Below are positions 1-5,546 of a stretch of DNA of 5,546 bases, in pieces. The notes beneath the pieces are model-generated. The model was not told the DNA's origin. It did no database searches and was given only the letters and a program-made list of their open reading frames with translations. This stretch comes from Azoarcus sp. GTDB lineage: Bacteria > Pseudomonadota > Gammaproteobacteria > Burkholderiales > Rhodocyclaceae. The translations under genes and the position numbers were made by a program. Position 1 is the first letter of the stretch. Each line of letters starts with the position of its first letter. The DNA lies in contig JAIRWW010000059.1 in the NCBI GenBank assembly GCA_031268685.1, forward strand, positions 1 to 5,546. The letters are read 5' to 3'.

Positions 1-485
1 ATGTCTGCCCGGCCCCTTTTTTGAACTTCTCCCGTTTCTCCTTTTGAAAAGGCTGCCTCCAATGCCTGCCCCTGCCCCTCGAATGCTTTCGTATAATATT
101 CAAGCGCCTTGGGGTAATTGCGTTGTTCGTAATAGCTTTTCGCCATCCCGGCATTCTCATCGGACAAATACTCAAGATTGGGCAGGGATGGCTGTGGCCC
201 CTGGTTTATATTGATGCTATTTCCGTTTCCTTTTTGGCAGATGCTGCCTGGGCTGTTATTGCAGTCGCCATCGATAGACGGGTTTGGCGGGTTTATGGCT
301 CCGCTGGCGGGCGGGGGGAATTCGCTGGCGGACGGGGGGTCTTCGCTGAAAAAATAGGCATAAATTCTGATCCCGGTATAAAGCAGGCCAAGCAGCAATG
401 CAGTAGCAACAAGCGCCTTATAAAGAGGCCCCTTGTTTTGGAAAAACGGCTTTATTACGCGCGTAAAAACAGTATTCCTGTTCAT
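1..485 (-). CDS. Membrane-anchored TPR-repeat protein, N-terminal part (3' end outside window)
   Basis: The minus-strand frame stays open from an ATG at 485 to the window edge, giving 161 residues without a stop. Residues 1-22 are basic (MNRNTVFTRV at the start), followed by one hydrophobic segment at about 24-46, which predicts a single membrane helix with the rest outside or in the periplasm. Residues 48-70 are rich in proline and serine. Residues 71-97 hold two cysteines (C75, C83) and a Gly/Asn run, GNGNSININ (87-94 plus flank). Residues 112-139 match one tetratricopeptide repeat well: SYYEQRNYPKALEYYTKAFE has the Y, A, Y and A positions of the TPR consensus. TPRs mediate protein-protein contacts, so a scaffold role is inferred; more repeats may follow beyond the edge. 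The start is chosen because AAAGGAG lies 6 bases upstream. The gene counts about 51% GC, well below its neighbours. I do not recognise a specific family. Confidence 0.72.
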   Translation of the reverse strand, partial: MNRNTVFTRVIKPFFQNKGPLYKALVATALLLGLLYTGIRIYAYFFSEDPPSASEFPPPASGAINPPNPSIDGDCNNSPGSICQKGNGNSININQGPQPSLPNLEYLSDENAGMAKSYYEQRNYPKALEYYTKAFEGQGQALEAAFSKGETGEVQKRGRAD

Positions 486-689
486 TGCAAGCTCCTTTCC
501 GTCCGGTGGATGCCATTGAATCCAGCTGTTCGCCATTGTTACATCGTCATGACAGCTCCCGCAAGTCATGCCCTGCGCCGGAGGCGGGCATTCATGCGGA
601 TTTGCTTTGCGGGCAAAAGAAATCGCTAAACAACGCGCCCGGCAGCCGATGTAAGCTTGCGCGATCTTTTTTTCTGTTTTCCGCCGATC
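486..689. other. Divergent intergenic region between the TPR gene and mnmC
   Basis: This 204-base gap separates genes reading outwards on both strands, so promoters for both should lie in or near it. I find only weak candidates, for example TTGCTT (602-607) and GCTAAA (625-630) on the plus strand with a 17-base spacer, each matching the sigma-70 boxes at 3 of 6 positions. An 8-base palindrome, GTCATGAC, sits at 547-554 approximately. A 5-bp stem (634-638 with 659-663) followed by a seven-T run (667-673) precedes mnmC. On the minus strand the reading frame of the TPR gene remains open through this region. Confidence 0.5.
492..498 (-). promoter_or_regulatory. Shine-Dalgarno site of the TPR-protein gene
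   Basis: Read on the minus strand this is AAAGGAG, followed by a 6-base spacer (CTTGCA) and the ATG at 485. It is the clearest ribosome binding site in the window and decides the start of the TPR gene against the in-frame upstream ATGs at 536 and 569, which have no comparable site. Confidence 0.7.
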
Positions 690-2627
690 ATGCCAATCCA
701 AGCCGCCCCGCTCCAGTTCGCCGCCGACGGTACGCCATTTTCCGAAACCTACGGCGATGTTTATCATGCCGCCGAGGGGGGGCTTGGGCAGGCGCGGCAT
801 GTTTTTCTTGCGGGCAACGGTTTGCCGGAGCGCTGGCGCGGGCGCGAGCGCTTTGTTATTGCTGAAACCGGTTTCGGTTTCGGGCTGAACTTTTTGGCAA
901 GTTGGGCGGCATGGCGGGAAGATCCGGCGCGGCCCCGCATTTTGCATTTCATTTCTTTCGAGTTGCACCCTTTCCAGCGCGAGGCGCTCGCCCGGTTGCA
1001 TGCGGCCTGGCCGGAGCTGGCTCCGCTTGCGGCTGAATTGCGCGCGAACTGGCCGCCGCTCGCGGGCGGTATGCATCGGCTGCATCTCGATGGCGGGCGG
1101 GTGTGCCTGACGCTTTATTTCGGCGATGTCCGCGAGGGTCTGGCACAGCTCGATGCATGTGTCGATGCGATTTTTTTCGATGGTTTTTCGCCCGCGAAGA
1201 ATCCGGAAATGTGGTCGGCGAAGGTTTTTCATTTGCTCTCGCGGCGGGCCGCGCCGGATGCGACGCTGGCTACGTGGTCGGTGGCGGGCGAGGTGCGCGA
1301 GGGGCTGCGCCGCGCTAGTTTTGTGACCGAGAAAGCGCCCGGCTTCGGGGGAAAGCGCGAGATGTTGCGCGGTTATCTTTTTCCGCATCCGCAGCGCAGG
1401 AATATGTTGCCCGCGCCGCCCGCCGAACGCCGAGCTGTGGTGATCGGGGCTGGCGCGGCGGGCACGGCGGTGGCCGAGCGGCTGGCGGCGCGCGGCTGGG
1501 AGATTGATGTGATCGACGCGGAAGCGGGGCCGGGCCGGGGCGCTTCGGGCAATCACGCGGGTGTGCTGCGCCCGCAGCCTAGTTACGATGATAATCGTAT
1601 GAGCCGCTTGACCCGCGCGGGCGCGCTGTACGGCTGGCGGTATATCGAGAAGGCGCTGGCGGCGGGCGGCCCGCTCCGGGCGGCGGCCTGCGGCGTGCTT
1701 CATCTGGCGCACGATGCTGCACAGGCGGAGAGGATGCAGGCGGCGGTTGCGCGCCTTGCGCTGCCCGATGAGTTGCTGCGCTATGTGGATGCGGCCAAGG
1801 CGAGCGAAATCGCTAATTGGCCGGTTTCTTTTGGCGGCTGGTATTTCTCCGGTTGCGGCTGGGTGCAGCCGCCCAGTTTGTGCGAGGCTAATCTTGCGGC
1901 GCATCCGCAGCGCATCCGCGCGCATTGGCTGCGCCGCGTGAGCGCTATCGCGTTCCGGGGCGGGCGCTGGCATGCGCTGGACAGCGAAGGCGGCGCGATA
2001 GCCGCTGCGCCGGTGATGATTCTCGCCGCAGGAACTGGTCTTGCGGGTTTCGCGCAGGCCGCGCCTGTGCCGCTTATTGCCGCGCGCGGGCAGGTCAGCG
2101 TTCTGCCCGCGGCGGCAGGGAGCGCGCCGCGGGCCGTGGTTTGCTGCGGCGGCTACGTTACGCCCGAGGTCGAAGGGCTGCGTTGCGCGGGGGCGAGCTT
2201 CGATGTCGGCGATAGCGACTCCTGCCCGCGCTTATCCGACCAGCAGGCGAATTTAGCTAAGTTGGAGACGATTCTCCCCGGCTACACCGCGGGGCTGGAT
2301 GCCGCCGCGCTCGGCGCGCGGGTGGGCTTCCGCCCGGTTTCGCCCGACCGCTTGCCAATGGCGGGCGCTATCCCCGCCGTCGCATCCGCAGCGCCGCCCG
2401 CTTCGTTGGCCAGCCTGCCCCGGCACGAGGGGCTGTATGCGATTTCCGGCTTCGGGGCGCGGGGTCTGGCGTGGGCGATGCTGGTTGGCGAGACGCTGGC
2501 ATCCCGCATCGCGGGCGAGCCGCTGCCGATAGAGCGGGAACTGGCCGAGGCGATGGACCCTGGGCGCTTTTTGTTGCGCCGCCGCCGGGGATGGGCCGGG
2601 AATACGGCGGAAAGCGATGAGGGCTAG
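690..2627 (+). CDS. mnmC: Bifunctional tRNA 5-(aminomethyl)uridine methyltransferase / cmnm5U oxidoreductase MnmC
   Basis: MnmC completes the mnm5(s2)U modification at wobble position 34 of tRNAs after MnmEG: its C-terminal FAD domain removes the carboxymethyl group of cmnm5U to give nm5U, and its N-terminal SAM-dependent domain methylates that to mnm5U. Both domains are visible in 645 residues, close to the 668 of E. coli. The methyltransferase (about 1-235) has the start LQFAADGTPFSETYGDVY, the SAM loop ETGFGFGLNF (59-68), and the catalytic-type motif FFDGFSPAKNPEMW (162-175, with D164). A short linker leads to the oxidoreductase with GAGAAG (253-258) and acidic D276 of the Rossmann fold, GASGNHAG (284-291), and the closing GFGARGL (587-593). 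The C-terminus is arginine-rich. The ATG at 690 is chosen because family homology begins right after it; an in-frame TTG at 657 would add 11 residues that do not resemble the family. No Shine-Dalgarno site is evident. Cytoplasmic. Confidence 0.96.
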   Translation: MPIQAAPLQFAADGTPFSETYGDVYHAAEGGLGQARHVFLAGNGLPERWRGRERFVIAETGFGFGLNFLASWAAWREDPARPRILHFISFELHPFQREALARLHAAWPELAPLAAELRANWPPLAGGMHRLHLDGGRVCLTLYFGDVREGLAQLDACVDAIFFDGFSPAKNPEMWSAKVFHLLSRRAAPDATLATWSVAGEVREGLRRASFVTEKAPGFGGKREMLRGYLFPHPQRRNMLPAPPAERRAVVIGAGAAGTAVAERLAARGWEIDVIDAEAGPGRGASGNHAGVLRPQPSYDDNRMSRLTRAGALYGWRYIEKALAAGGPLRAAACGVLHLAHDAAQAERMQAAVARLALPDELLRYVDAAKASEIANWPVSFGGWYFSGCGWVQPPSLCEANLAAHPQRIRAHWLRRVSAIAFRGGRWHALDSEGGAIAAAPVMILAAGTGLAGFAQAAPVPLIAARGQVSVLPAAAGSAPRAVVCCGGYVTPEVEGLRCAGASFDVGDSDSCPRLSDQQANLAKLETILPGYTAGLDAAALGARVGFRPVSPDRLPMAGAIPAVASAAPPASLASLPRHEGLYAISGFGARGLAWAMLVGETLASRIAGEPLPIERELAEAMDPGRFLLRRRRGWAGNTAESDEG

Positions 2628-2644
2628 GCTTGCGGTATTGAATG

Positions 2645-2674
2645 GATTGGGGCTGATTCGATTGGGGCTGATTC
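2645..2674. repeat. Perfect 15-base tandem duplication
   Basis: GATTGGGGCTGATTC occurs twice head to tail (2645-2659 and 2660-2674) with no mismatch. It begins 17 bases after the mnmC stop codon. The second copy shares its GCTGATTC end with the 24-base tandem repeat that follows, so the two arrays are interlocked. Confidence 0.9.
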
Positions 2675-2714
2675 CGCCCGTTCGGGCTGAGCTGATTCCC
2701 CCCGTTCGGGCTGA
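2667..2714. repeat. 24-base tandem duplication of a REP-like half element
   Basis: Two adjacent 24-base units (2667-2690 and 2691-2714) differ at one position (G versus C at unit position 10). Each contains CCCGTTCGGGCTGA, the outer arm of the REP-like inverted repeat downstream; only the second continues into the full arm. The first is therefore likely a duplicated, truncated half element. Confidence 0.9.
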
Positions 2715-2773
2715 GCCTGTCGAAGCCTTTGATTCTGCGGAGAATACCCTTCGACAAGCTCAGGGCGAACGGG
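2701..2773. repeat. REP-like imperfect inverted repeat (25-base arms)
   Basis: The left arm at 2701-2725 (starts CCCGTTCGGGCTGAGCC, ends GTCGAAG) and the right arm at 2749-2773 (starts CTTCGACAAGCTCAGGG, ends GAACGGG) are reverse complements at 22 of 25 positions. The 23-base loop contains a further hairpin, ATTCT-GCGG-AGAAT (2732-2745). From memory, this TTCGACAAGCTCAGGGCGAACGG type of palindrome is dispersed in many proteobacterial genomes. Transcribed, it could form a long hairpin after mnmC that affects termination or RNA stability, but no T-run follows, so I do not call it an intrinsic terminator. Confidence 0.85.
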
Positions 2774-2797
2774 AGATGCAGACGGGCGGGGGTTTTC

Positions 2798-2826
2798 GTA
2801 GGGGCGGGTTTGAAACCCGCCCCTAC
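2798..2826. repeat. Perfect 29-base palindrome (14-bp arms)
   Basis: GTAGGGGCGGGTTT, a single central G, then AAACCCGCCCCTAC form a perfect inverted repeat with one unpaired base at the axis. From memory, this GTAGGGGCGGGTTTGAAACCC motif is a dispersed intergenic repeat in diverse bacteria, distinct from the REP-like element beside it. As RNA, a loop of at least three bases would be needed, leaving about a 13-bp stem. There is no T-run on either side to make it a typical terminator. Confidence 0.9.
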
Positions 2827-2850
2827 AAGTCTTGACCTGAACCATAGAAT

Positions 2851-2890
2851 CTCAGGGCGAACGGTATCTCTCGCTCATCCCGAACGGTAT
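2851..2890. repeat. Partial copies of the REP-like element
   Basis: CTCAGGGCGAACGG at 2851-2864 exactly repeats 2759-2772 in the right arm of the inverted repeat. CGAACGGTAT then occurs twice (2858-2867 and 2881-2890). These look like degenerate or truncated remnants of the same repeat family. Confidence 0.75.
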
Positions 2891-3038
2891 TCAGTAAAAA
2901 GACGCTTTACCGCTATGACGCGGAAAAGCGACGAATATCCACCATGCTCATGCAATCGGGCAGTCCGCATCCACAGACGTTACAATACCGGGCCTTTCCC
3001 GCCCGCAAACCGCAGACAGCCATCGAACCCGCCCCACG

Positions 3039-4691
3039 ATGATCCGCGAGCCACAAGCCCCACCCTCCCTTTTCCGCCGCCGCCTGTATGGCACTGTCGG
3101 CCTGGCCTTGCTCGCCGGGTTTTATTTGTTGACCGGCCTGACCGGGCATGATCCCTGGCGCGGCGACGATATTCGTTATTTTGGGCCGGTGTATTCGATG
3201 CTCCAGGGCGAGGGGCTGCTTTTTCCACTGATCGGCGGCTTGCCTTTTCCCGATTACCCGCCTCTTTATTATTGGTGTGCGGCGCTGCTCGCGCTTTTGA
3301 CCGGCGGCTTGCTCGATGCCCATGACGGCGCGCGGCTGGCAAGCGCTGTTTTTACCGCTCTGACTGTCTATTGGGTCGCCCGCGCCGCCGAACGCTTGCA
3401 TGGCCGCCCGACACGCACCCGCGCGGCATTGCTCGTCCTGGGCAGTCTCGGTCTCGTGCTCCATGCCCATGAAACTCAGCCGCTCATCGCGCTGATGGCG
3501 ATGATCGCCCTCGTTCTGGCGGGCGTCGCGCGCATTCCCGAACGGCCTTTGATGGGCAGCCTGCAAGCGGGCCTGGGTTGCGCCCTGGCTATTCTTGCCG
3601 CCGGTTTGCCCGGTCTGCTATTTACTATGCCGCTTTTCGTGCTGGCGGTGATGCTCAGCCCCGAGTGCCACAATCCACGCGCCAGCGGGGGTTTGCTCGC
3701 CGGGCTGGCTCTGGCCGCATGCCTGGGCGGGCTGTGGCCGCTCATCCTGCATTTGGAATCGCCGGAGATTTTTGCGCTCTGGCGGCACGAGCAATGGCTG
3801 CATGTGGCCGGACACGACCTGGATTCGGGCGAACTCGCCCGCTTCGCCGGGCTTTTGGGCTGGTTCTTGTGGCCCTTGTGGCCGCTCGCATCATGGGCGC
3901 TGTGGCGCGAGCGCCGCCGCCTTTTTCAGTTGCGCTGGATGCTGCCGTTGCTCTCGATGGCAATCACATTGCTTTTGCTGGGCATTTCCGCCGACTATTC
4001 CCCGCCAGCCATGTTGTCGCTCCTGCCCGCGCTGGCGCTGTTGGCGACGGGCGGCCTGCCGACTTTGCGGCGCGGCGCGGCGAATGCTTTTTACTGGTTT
4101 TCGGCGATGACTTTCGGCGTGTTCGCTGTTCTGGTGTGGATTGCCTGGACGGCGCAGGTTTTTACCTGGCCTCCCGGGCTGGCCCGCCACATCGCCCGCA
4201 TCGCGCCAGCTTTCGTTCTGACAAATGCGCTTCCCAAGACGCTGGCTGGTATCGGCATCTGCCTGCTCTGGCTTGTCCTGGCCCGGGGTTTGCCGCGCAC
4301 GCCGGGGCGCGGGGCGGCCAGTTGGGCTATGGGAATAACGATGTTGTTGTGTCTGGCCGTAACGCTGTTGATGCCGTGGTTCGACCATAGCCGCAGCTAC
4401 AGGCCCATGGCGCAGGCGCTTGAGAAGGCGCTGCTTCCTTATTCCGGCGAATGCGTAGCCAGCGACAGGCTGCCTTTTTCGATCCGGGGGATGCTTGATT
4501 ATTATGTCGGCTTGCGCCCCGAGCCTGTCGTCGACGGTAATACGCCCTGCCGCCTTCTGCTAGTCTATGCCGACCGCAAGAACGCGGATCCCGGCGAAAT
4601 CGACGGCTGGAAACCCGCCTGGAATTTCCGCCGCGGCGGCGGCAAACAATACGAAGCCTTACATCTTTATATTCGTCCCGATGCTGACTAA
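3039..4691 (+). CDS. Family 39-type (ArnT/PMT-like) membrane glycosyltransferase
   Basis: The 550-residue product is a polytopic inner-membrane protein with about 12 to 13 hydrophobic segments, from about residue 15 to 446, followed by a soluble tail of about 100 residues. Enzymes of this group move a sugar from a polyprenyl-phosphate carrier to lipid A, another glycan or protein on the periplasmic side. The first loop has HDPWRGDDIRYFGP (37-50), whose acidic pair D43-D44 sits where ArnT and PMT enzymes keep their catalytic acid. PDYPPLYYW (71-79) corresponds to the conserved PPLY motif of this group. ISADYSPPAMLSLLPALALL (316-335) resembles the late conserved helix region of this superfamily. 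The substrate cannot be told from sequence; it is not close enough to ArnT for that symbol. The ATG at 3039 is the only good start before the first helix, though no Shine-Dalgarno site is visible. The end overlaps pgi by 11 bases, so the two are probably cotranscribed. Confidence 0.85.
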   Translation: MIREPQAPPSLFRRRLYGTVGLALLAGFYLLTGLTGHDPWRGDDIRYFGPVYSMLQGEGLLFPLIGGLPFPDYPPLYYWCAALLALLTGGLLDAHDGARLASAVFTALTVYWVARAAERLHGRPTRTRAALLVLGSLGLVLHAHETQPLIALMAMIALVLAGVARIPERPLMGSLQAGLGCALAILAAGLPGLLFTMPLFVLAVMLSPECHNPRASGGLLAGLALAACLGGLWPLILHLESPEIFALWRHEQWLHVAGHDLDSGELARFAGLLGWFLWPLWPLASWALWRERRRLFQLRWMLPLLSMAITLLLLGISADYSPPAMLSLLPALALLATGGLPTLRRGAANAFYWFSAMTFGVFAVLVWIAWTAQVFTWPPGLARHIARIAPAFVLTNALPKTLAGIGICLLWLVLARGLPRTPGRGAASWAMGITMLLCLAVTLLMPWFDHSRSYRPMAQALEKALLPYSGECVASDRLPFSIRGMLDYYVGLRPEPVVDGNTPCRLLLVYADRKNADPGEIDGWKPAWNFRRGGGKQYEALHLYIRPDAD

Positions 4692-5546
4692 AGCTTTTAC
4701 TGCGCCGCAACGCCTGCCGATATGGGCAGCGCTCTCCGGCCATGCGCGGCGGCTCGGTGGATACCCTCTGCGCGGCTTTTTCGCCGATGATCCATCCCGC
4801 GCCGAACGCTTTTCCTTGAGTTTCAGCAGTCCCGCCGATCCTCGCCAAGCCGCGCTCGTCGCCGATTTTTCCAAGCAGCATTTCGACGATGCCGCGCTCG
4901 CCGATCTTATCCAGCTTGCGCGCGAAGCACGGTTGGGTGAAGGCATCCGCAGCCTGTTCGCCGGGGAGGCGGTCAATTTTACCGAAGGCCGCGCCGCCGC
5001 TCATATGGCCATGCGCGGCGGCTGCCCGCCTCCGGACGGGCGCGGAACGGGCAAGACCAGCGCCATGCGCGCATTCGCTTTCGCCCTGCGGGAGGGCAAG
5101 CTCACCGGCAGCAGCGGCAAGCCTATCCGCCGCTTGATAAACATCGGCATCGGCGGCTCCGACCTCGGCCCCCGTCTGGCGGTCGAGGCGCTGGCCGGTC
5201 TACAGGCGGATGACTGCGGCCTTGCTGTCGATTTTGTCGCCAATATCGACCCGCGCGATCTGGATGCGGCGCTTGCCCGCGCGGAAGCCGCAAGTACGCT
5301 TTTTCTTATTTCATCCAAGAGTTTCAGTACGGCTGAAACGCTGGCCAATGCTGAAGCCGCCCGGCAATGGTTGCACGAAAAGCTTGGCGGCAATGCCGAT
5401 ACCGGGGCGCATTTTGCCGCGGTGAGTAACGCCGCCCAGGCCGCCGCCGCTTTCGGTGTTCGTCCTGATCGAGTATTTACGCTGCCCGAATGGATCGGCG
5501 GGCGCTATTCGGTGTGGTCGGCCACGGGTTTGCCGGTGCTTGCCGC
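4681..5546 (+). CDS. pgi: Glucose-6-phosphate isomerase, N-terminal part (3' end outside window)
   Basis: The enzyme interconverts glucose 6-phosphate and fructose 6-phosphate in the cytoplasm, serving glycolysis, gluconeogenesis and the supply of hexose phosphates for glycans. The window holds 288 residues of a family that is usually about 550 long. Visible landmarks, in order, are NFTEGRAAAHMAMR (99-112), the first sugar-isomerase domain with INIGIGGSDLGP (153-164), the phosphate-binding SSKSFSTAET (211-220), and the family signature EWIGGRYSVWSATGL (270-284). The catalytic Glu, His and Lys of the C-terminal half lie beyond the edge. The ATG at 4681 begins inside the last codons of the glycosyltransferase gene, in another frame, with an 11-base overlap (ATGCTGACTAA) and no clear Shine-Dalgarno site, which suggests translational coupling. 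There is no sign of a frameshift or damage. Confidence 0.96.
   Translation, partial: MLTKAFTAPQRLPIWAALSGHARRLGGYPLRGFFADDPSRAERFSLSFSSPADPRQAALVADFSKQHFDDAALADLIQLAREARLGEGIRSLFAGEAVNFTEGRAAAHMAMRGGCPPPDGRGTGKTSAMRAFAFALREGKLTGSSGKPIRRLINIGIGGSDLGPRLAVEALAGLQADDCGLAVDFVANIDPRDLDAALARAEAASTLFLISSKSFSTAETLANAEAARQWLHEKLGGNADTGAHFAAVSNAAQAAAAFGVRPDRVFTLPEWIGGRYSVWSATGLPVLA

Larger units (their letters stand above)
2628..3038. other. Repeat-rich intergenic region between mnmC and the glycosyltransferase gene
   Basis: These 411 bases hold no convincing gene. Positions 2645-2890 are occupied by short tandem repeats, a REP-like inverted repeat, a 29-base palindrome and partial repeat copies, listed separately. 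Positions 2891-3038 have no clear structure and should contain the promoter of the glycosyltransferase-pgi unit, but I see no good sigma-70 boxes and no Shine-Dalgarno site before the ATG at 3039. Open frames crossing the region have repeat-derived, low-complexity translations and are not believable as proteins. Confidence 0.7.

Noticed and set aside
123..629. Plus-strand open frame of 168 codons over the TPR gene and the intergenic region
   Set aside because: The minus strand here has a coherent membrane helix, a TPR match and a strong ribosome binding site; the plus-strand translation shows no domain and changes character along its length.
602..630. Possible sigma-70 promoter for mnmC (TTGCTT, 17 bases, GCTAAA)
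   Set aside because: Each box matches only 3 of 6 consensus positions, which is common by chance, so it is mentioned only within the intergenic entry.
2617..2845. Short open frames on both strands across the repeats (72 and 73 codons)
   Set aside because: Their translations simply mirror the tandem and inverted repeats and have no independent support.
2645..2890. Possible CRISPR array or integron attachment site
   Set aside because: The repeats are adjacent or interlocked without spacers of uniform length, no cas genes or integrase are present, and the core sequences do not match an attC pattern I recognise.
2913..3566. Minus-strand open frame of 217 codons opposite the intergenic region and the start of the glycosyltransferase gene
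   Set aside because: It lies mostly antisense to a gene with clear family motifs, its translation is rich in Gln, Arg and Ala without a recognisable domain, and long antisense frames are expected at this GC content.
3578..4390. Plus-strand open frame of 270 codons inside the glycosyltransferase gene
   Set aside because: It is out of frame within a membrane-protein gene whose own frame has the expected helices and motifs; the translation is Ala/Arg/Gly-rich and resembles no domain.
4327..5004. Minus-strand open frame of 225 codons opposite the glycosyltransferase end and the pgi start
   Set aside because: It spans two well-supported plus-strand genes and has an Arg/Gly-rich composition typical of an antisense shadow.

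Overview
The window looks like chromosomal DNA of a GC-rich proteobacterium. The best guess is a betaproteobacterium, because it has a fused two-domain MnmC, an ArnT-like membrane glycosyltransferase, and a REP-type palindromic repeat of a kind I remember from such genomes. That placement is inference from gene families; no rRNA or other marker gene is present.

Layout. Positions 485 to 1 (minus strand, running off the left edge) carry the start of a membrane-anchored tetratricopeptide-repeat protein. It is about 51% GC by hand count, while sampled lines of the neighbouring genes are 70% or more, so it may be accessory. Positions 486-689 are the divergent intergenic region. Positions 690-2627 (plus) encode the bifunctional tRNA-modifying enzyme MnmC. 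Positions 2628-3038 hold no convincing gene; the first two thirds are packed with tandem and inverted repeats. Positions 3039-4691 (plus) encode a family 39-type polytopic membrane glycosyltransferase. Positions 4681-5546 (plus, running off the right edge) encode the N-terminal half of glucose-6-phosphate isomerase and overlap the glycosyltransferase by 11 bases.

How the genes relate. MnmC finishes the mnm5 modification at the wobble uridine of certain tRNAs and has no evident link to its neighbours. The glycosyltransferase and pgi overlap and are probably cotranscribed; sugar-phosphate supply and envelope glycan decoration are a plausible but unproven connection. The TPR gene points away from the rest and is a separate unit.

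Most of the window is ordinary housekeeping sequence. The parts worth a second look are the repeat cluster at 2645-2890, the compositionally distinct TPR gene with its unusual linker, and the in-frame open region upstream of it that contains a CxxCH motif. I see no evidence of a CRISPR array, toxin-antitoxin pair, phage, insertion sequence, tRNA or rRNA.
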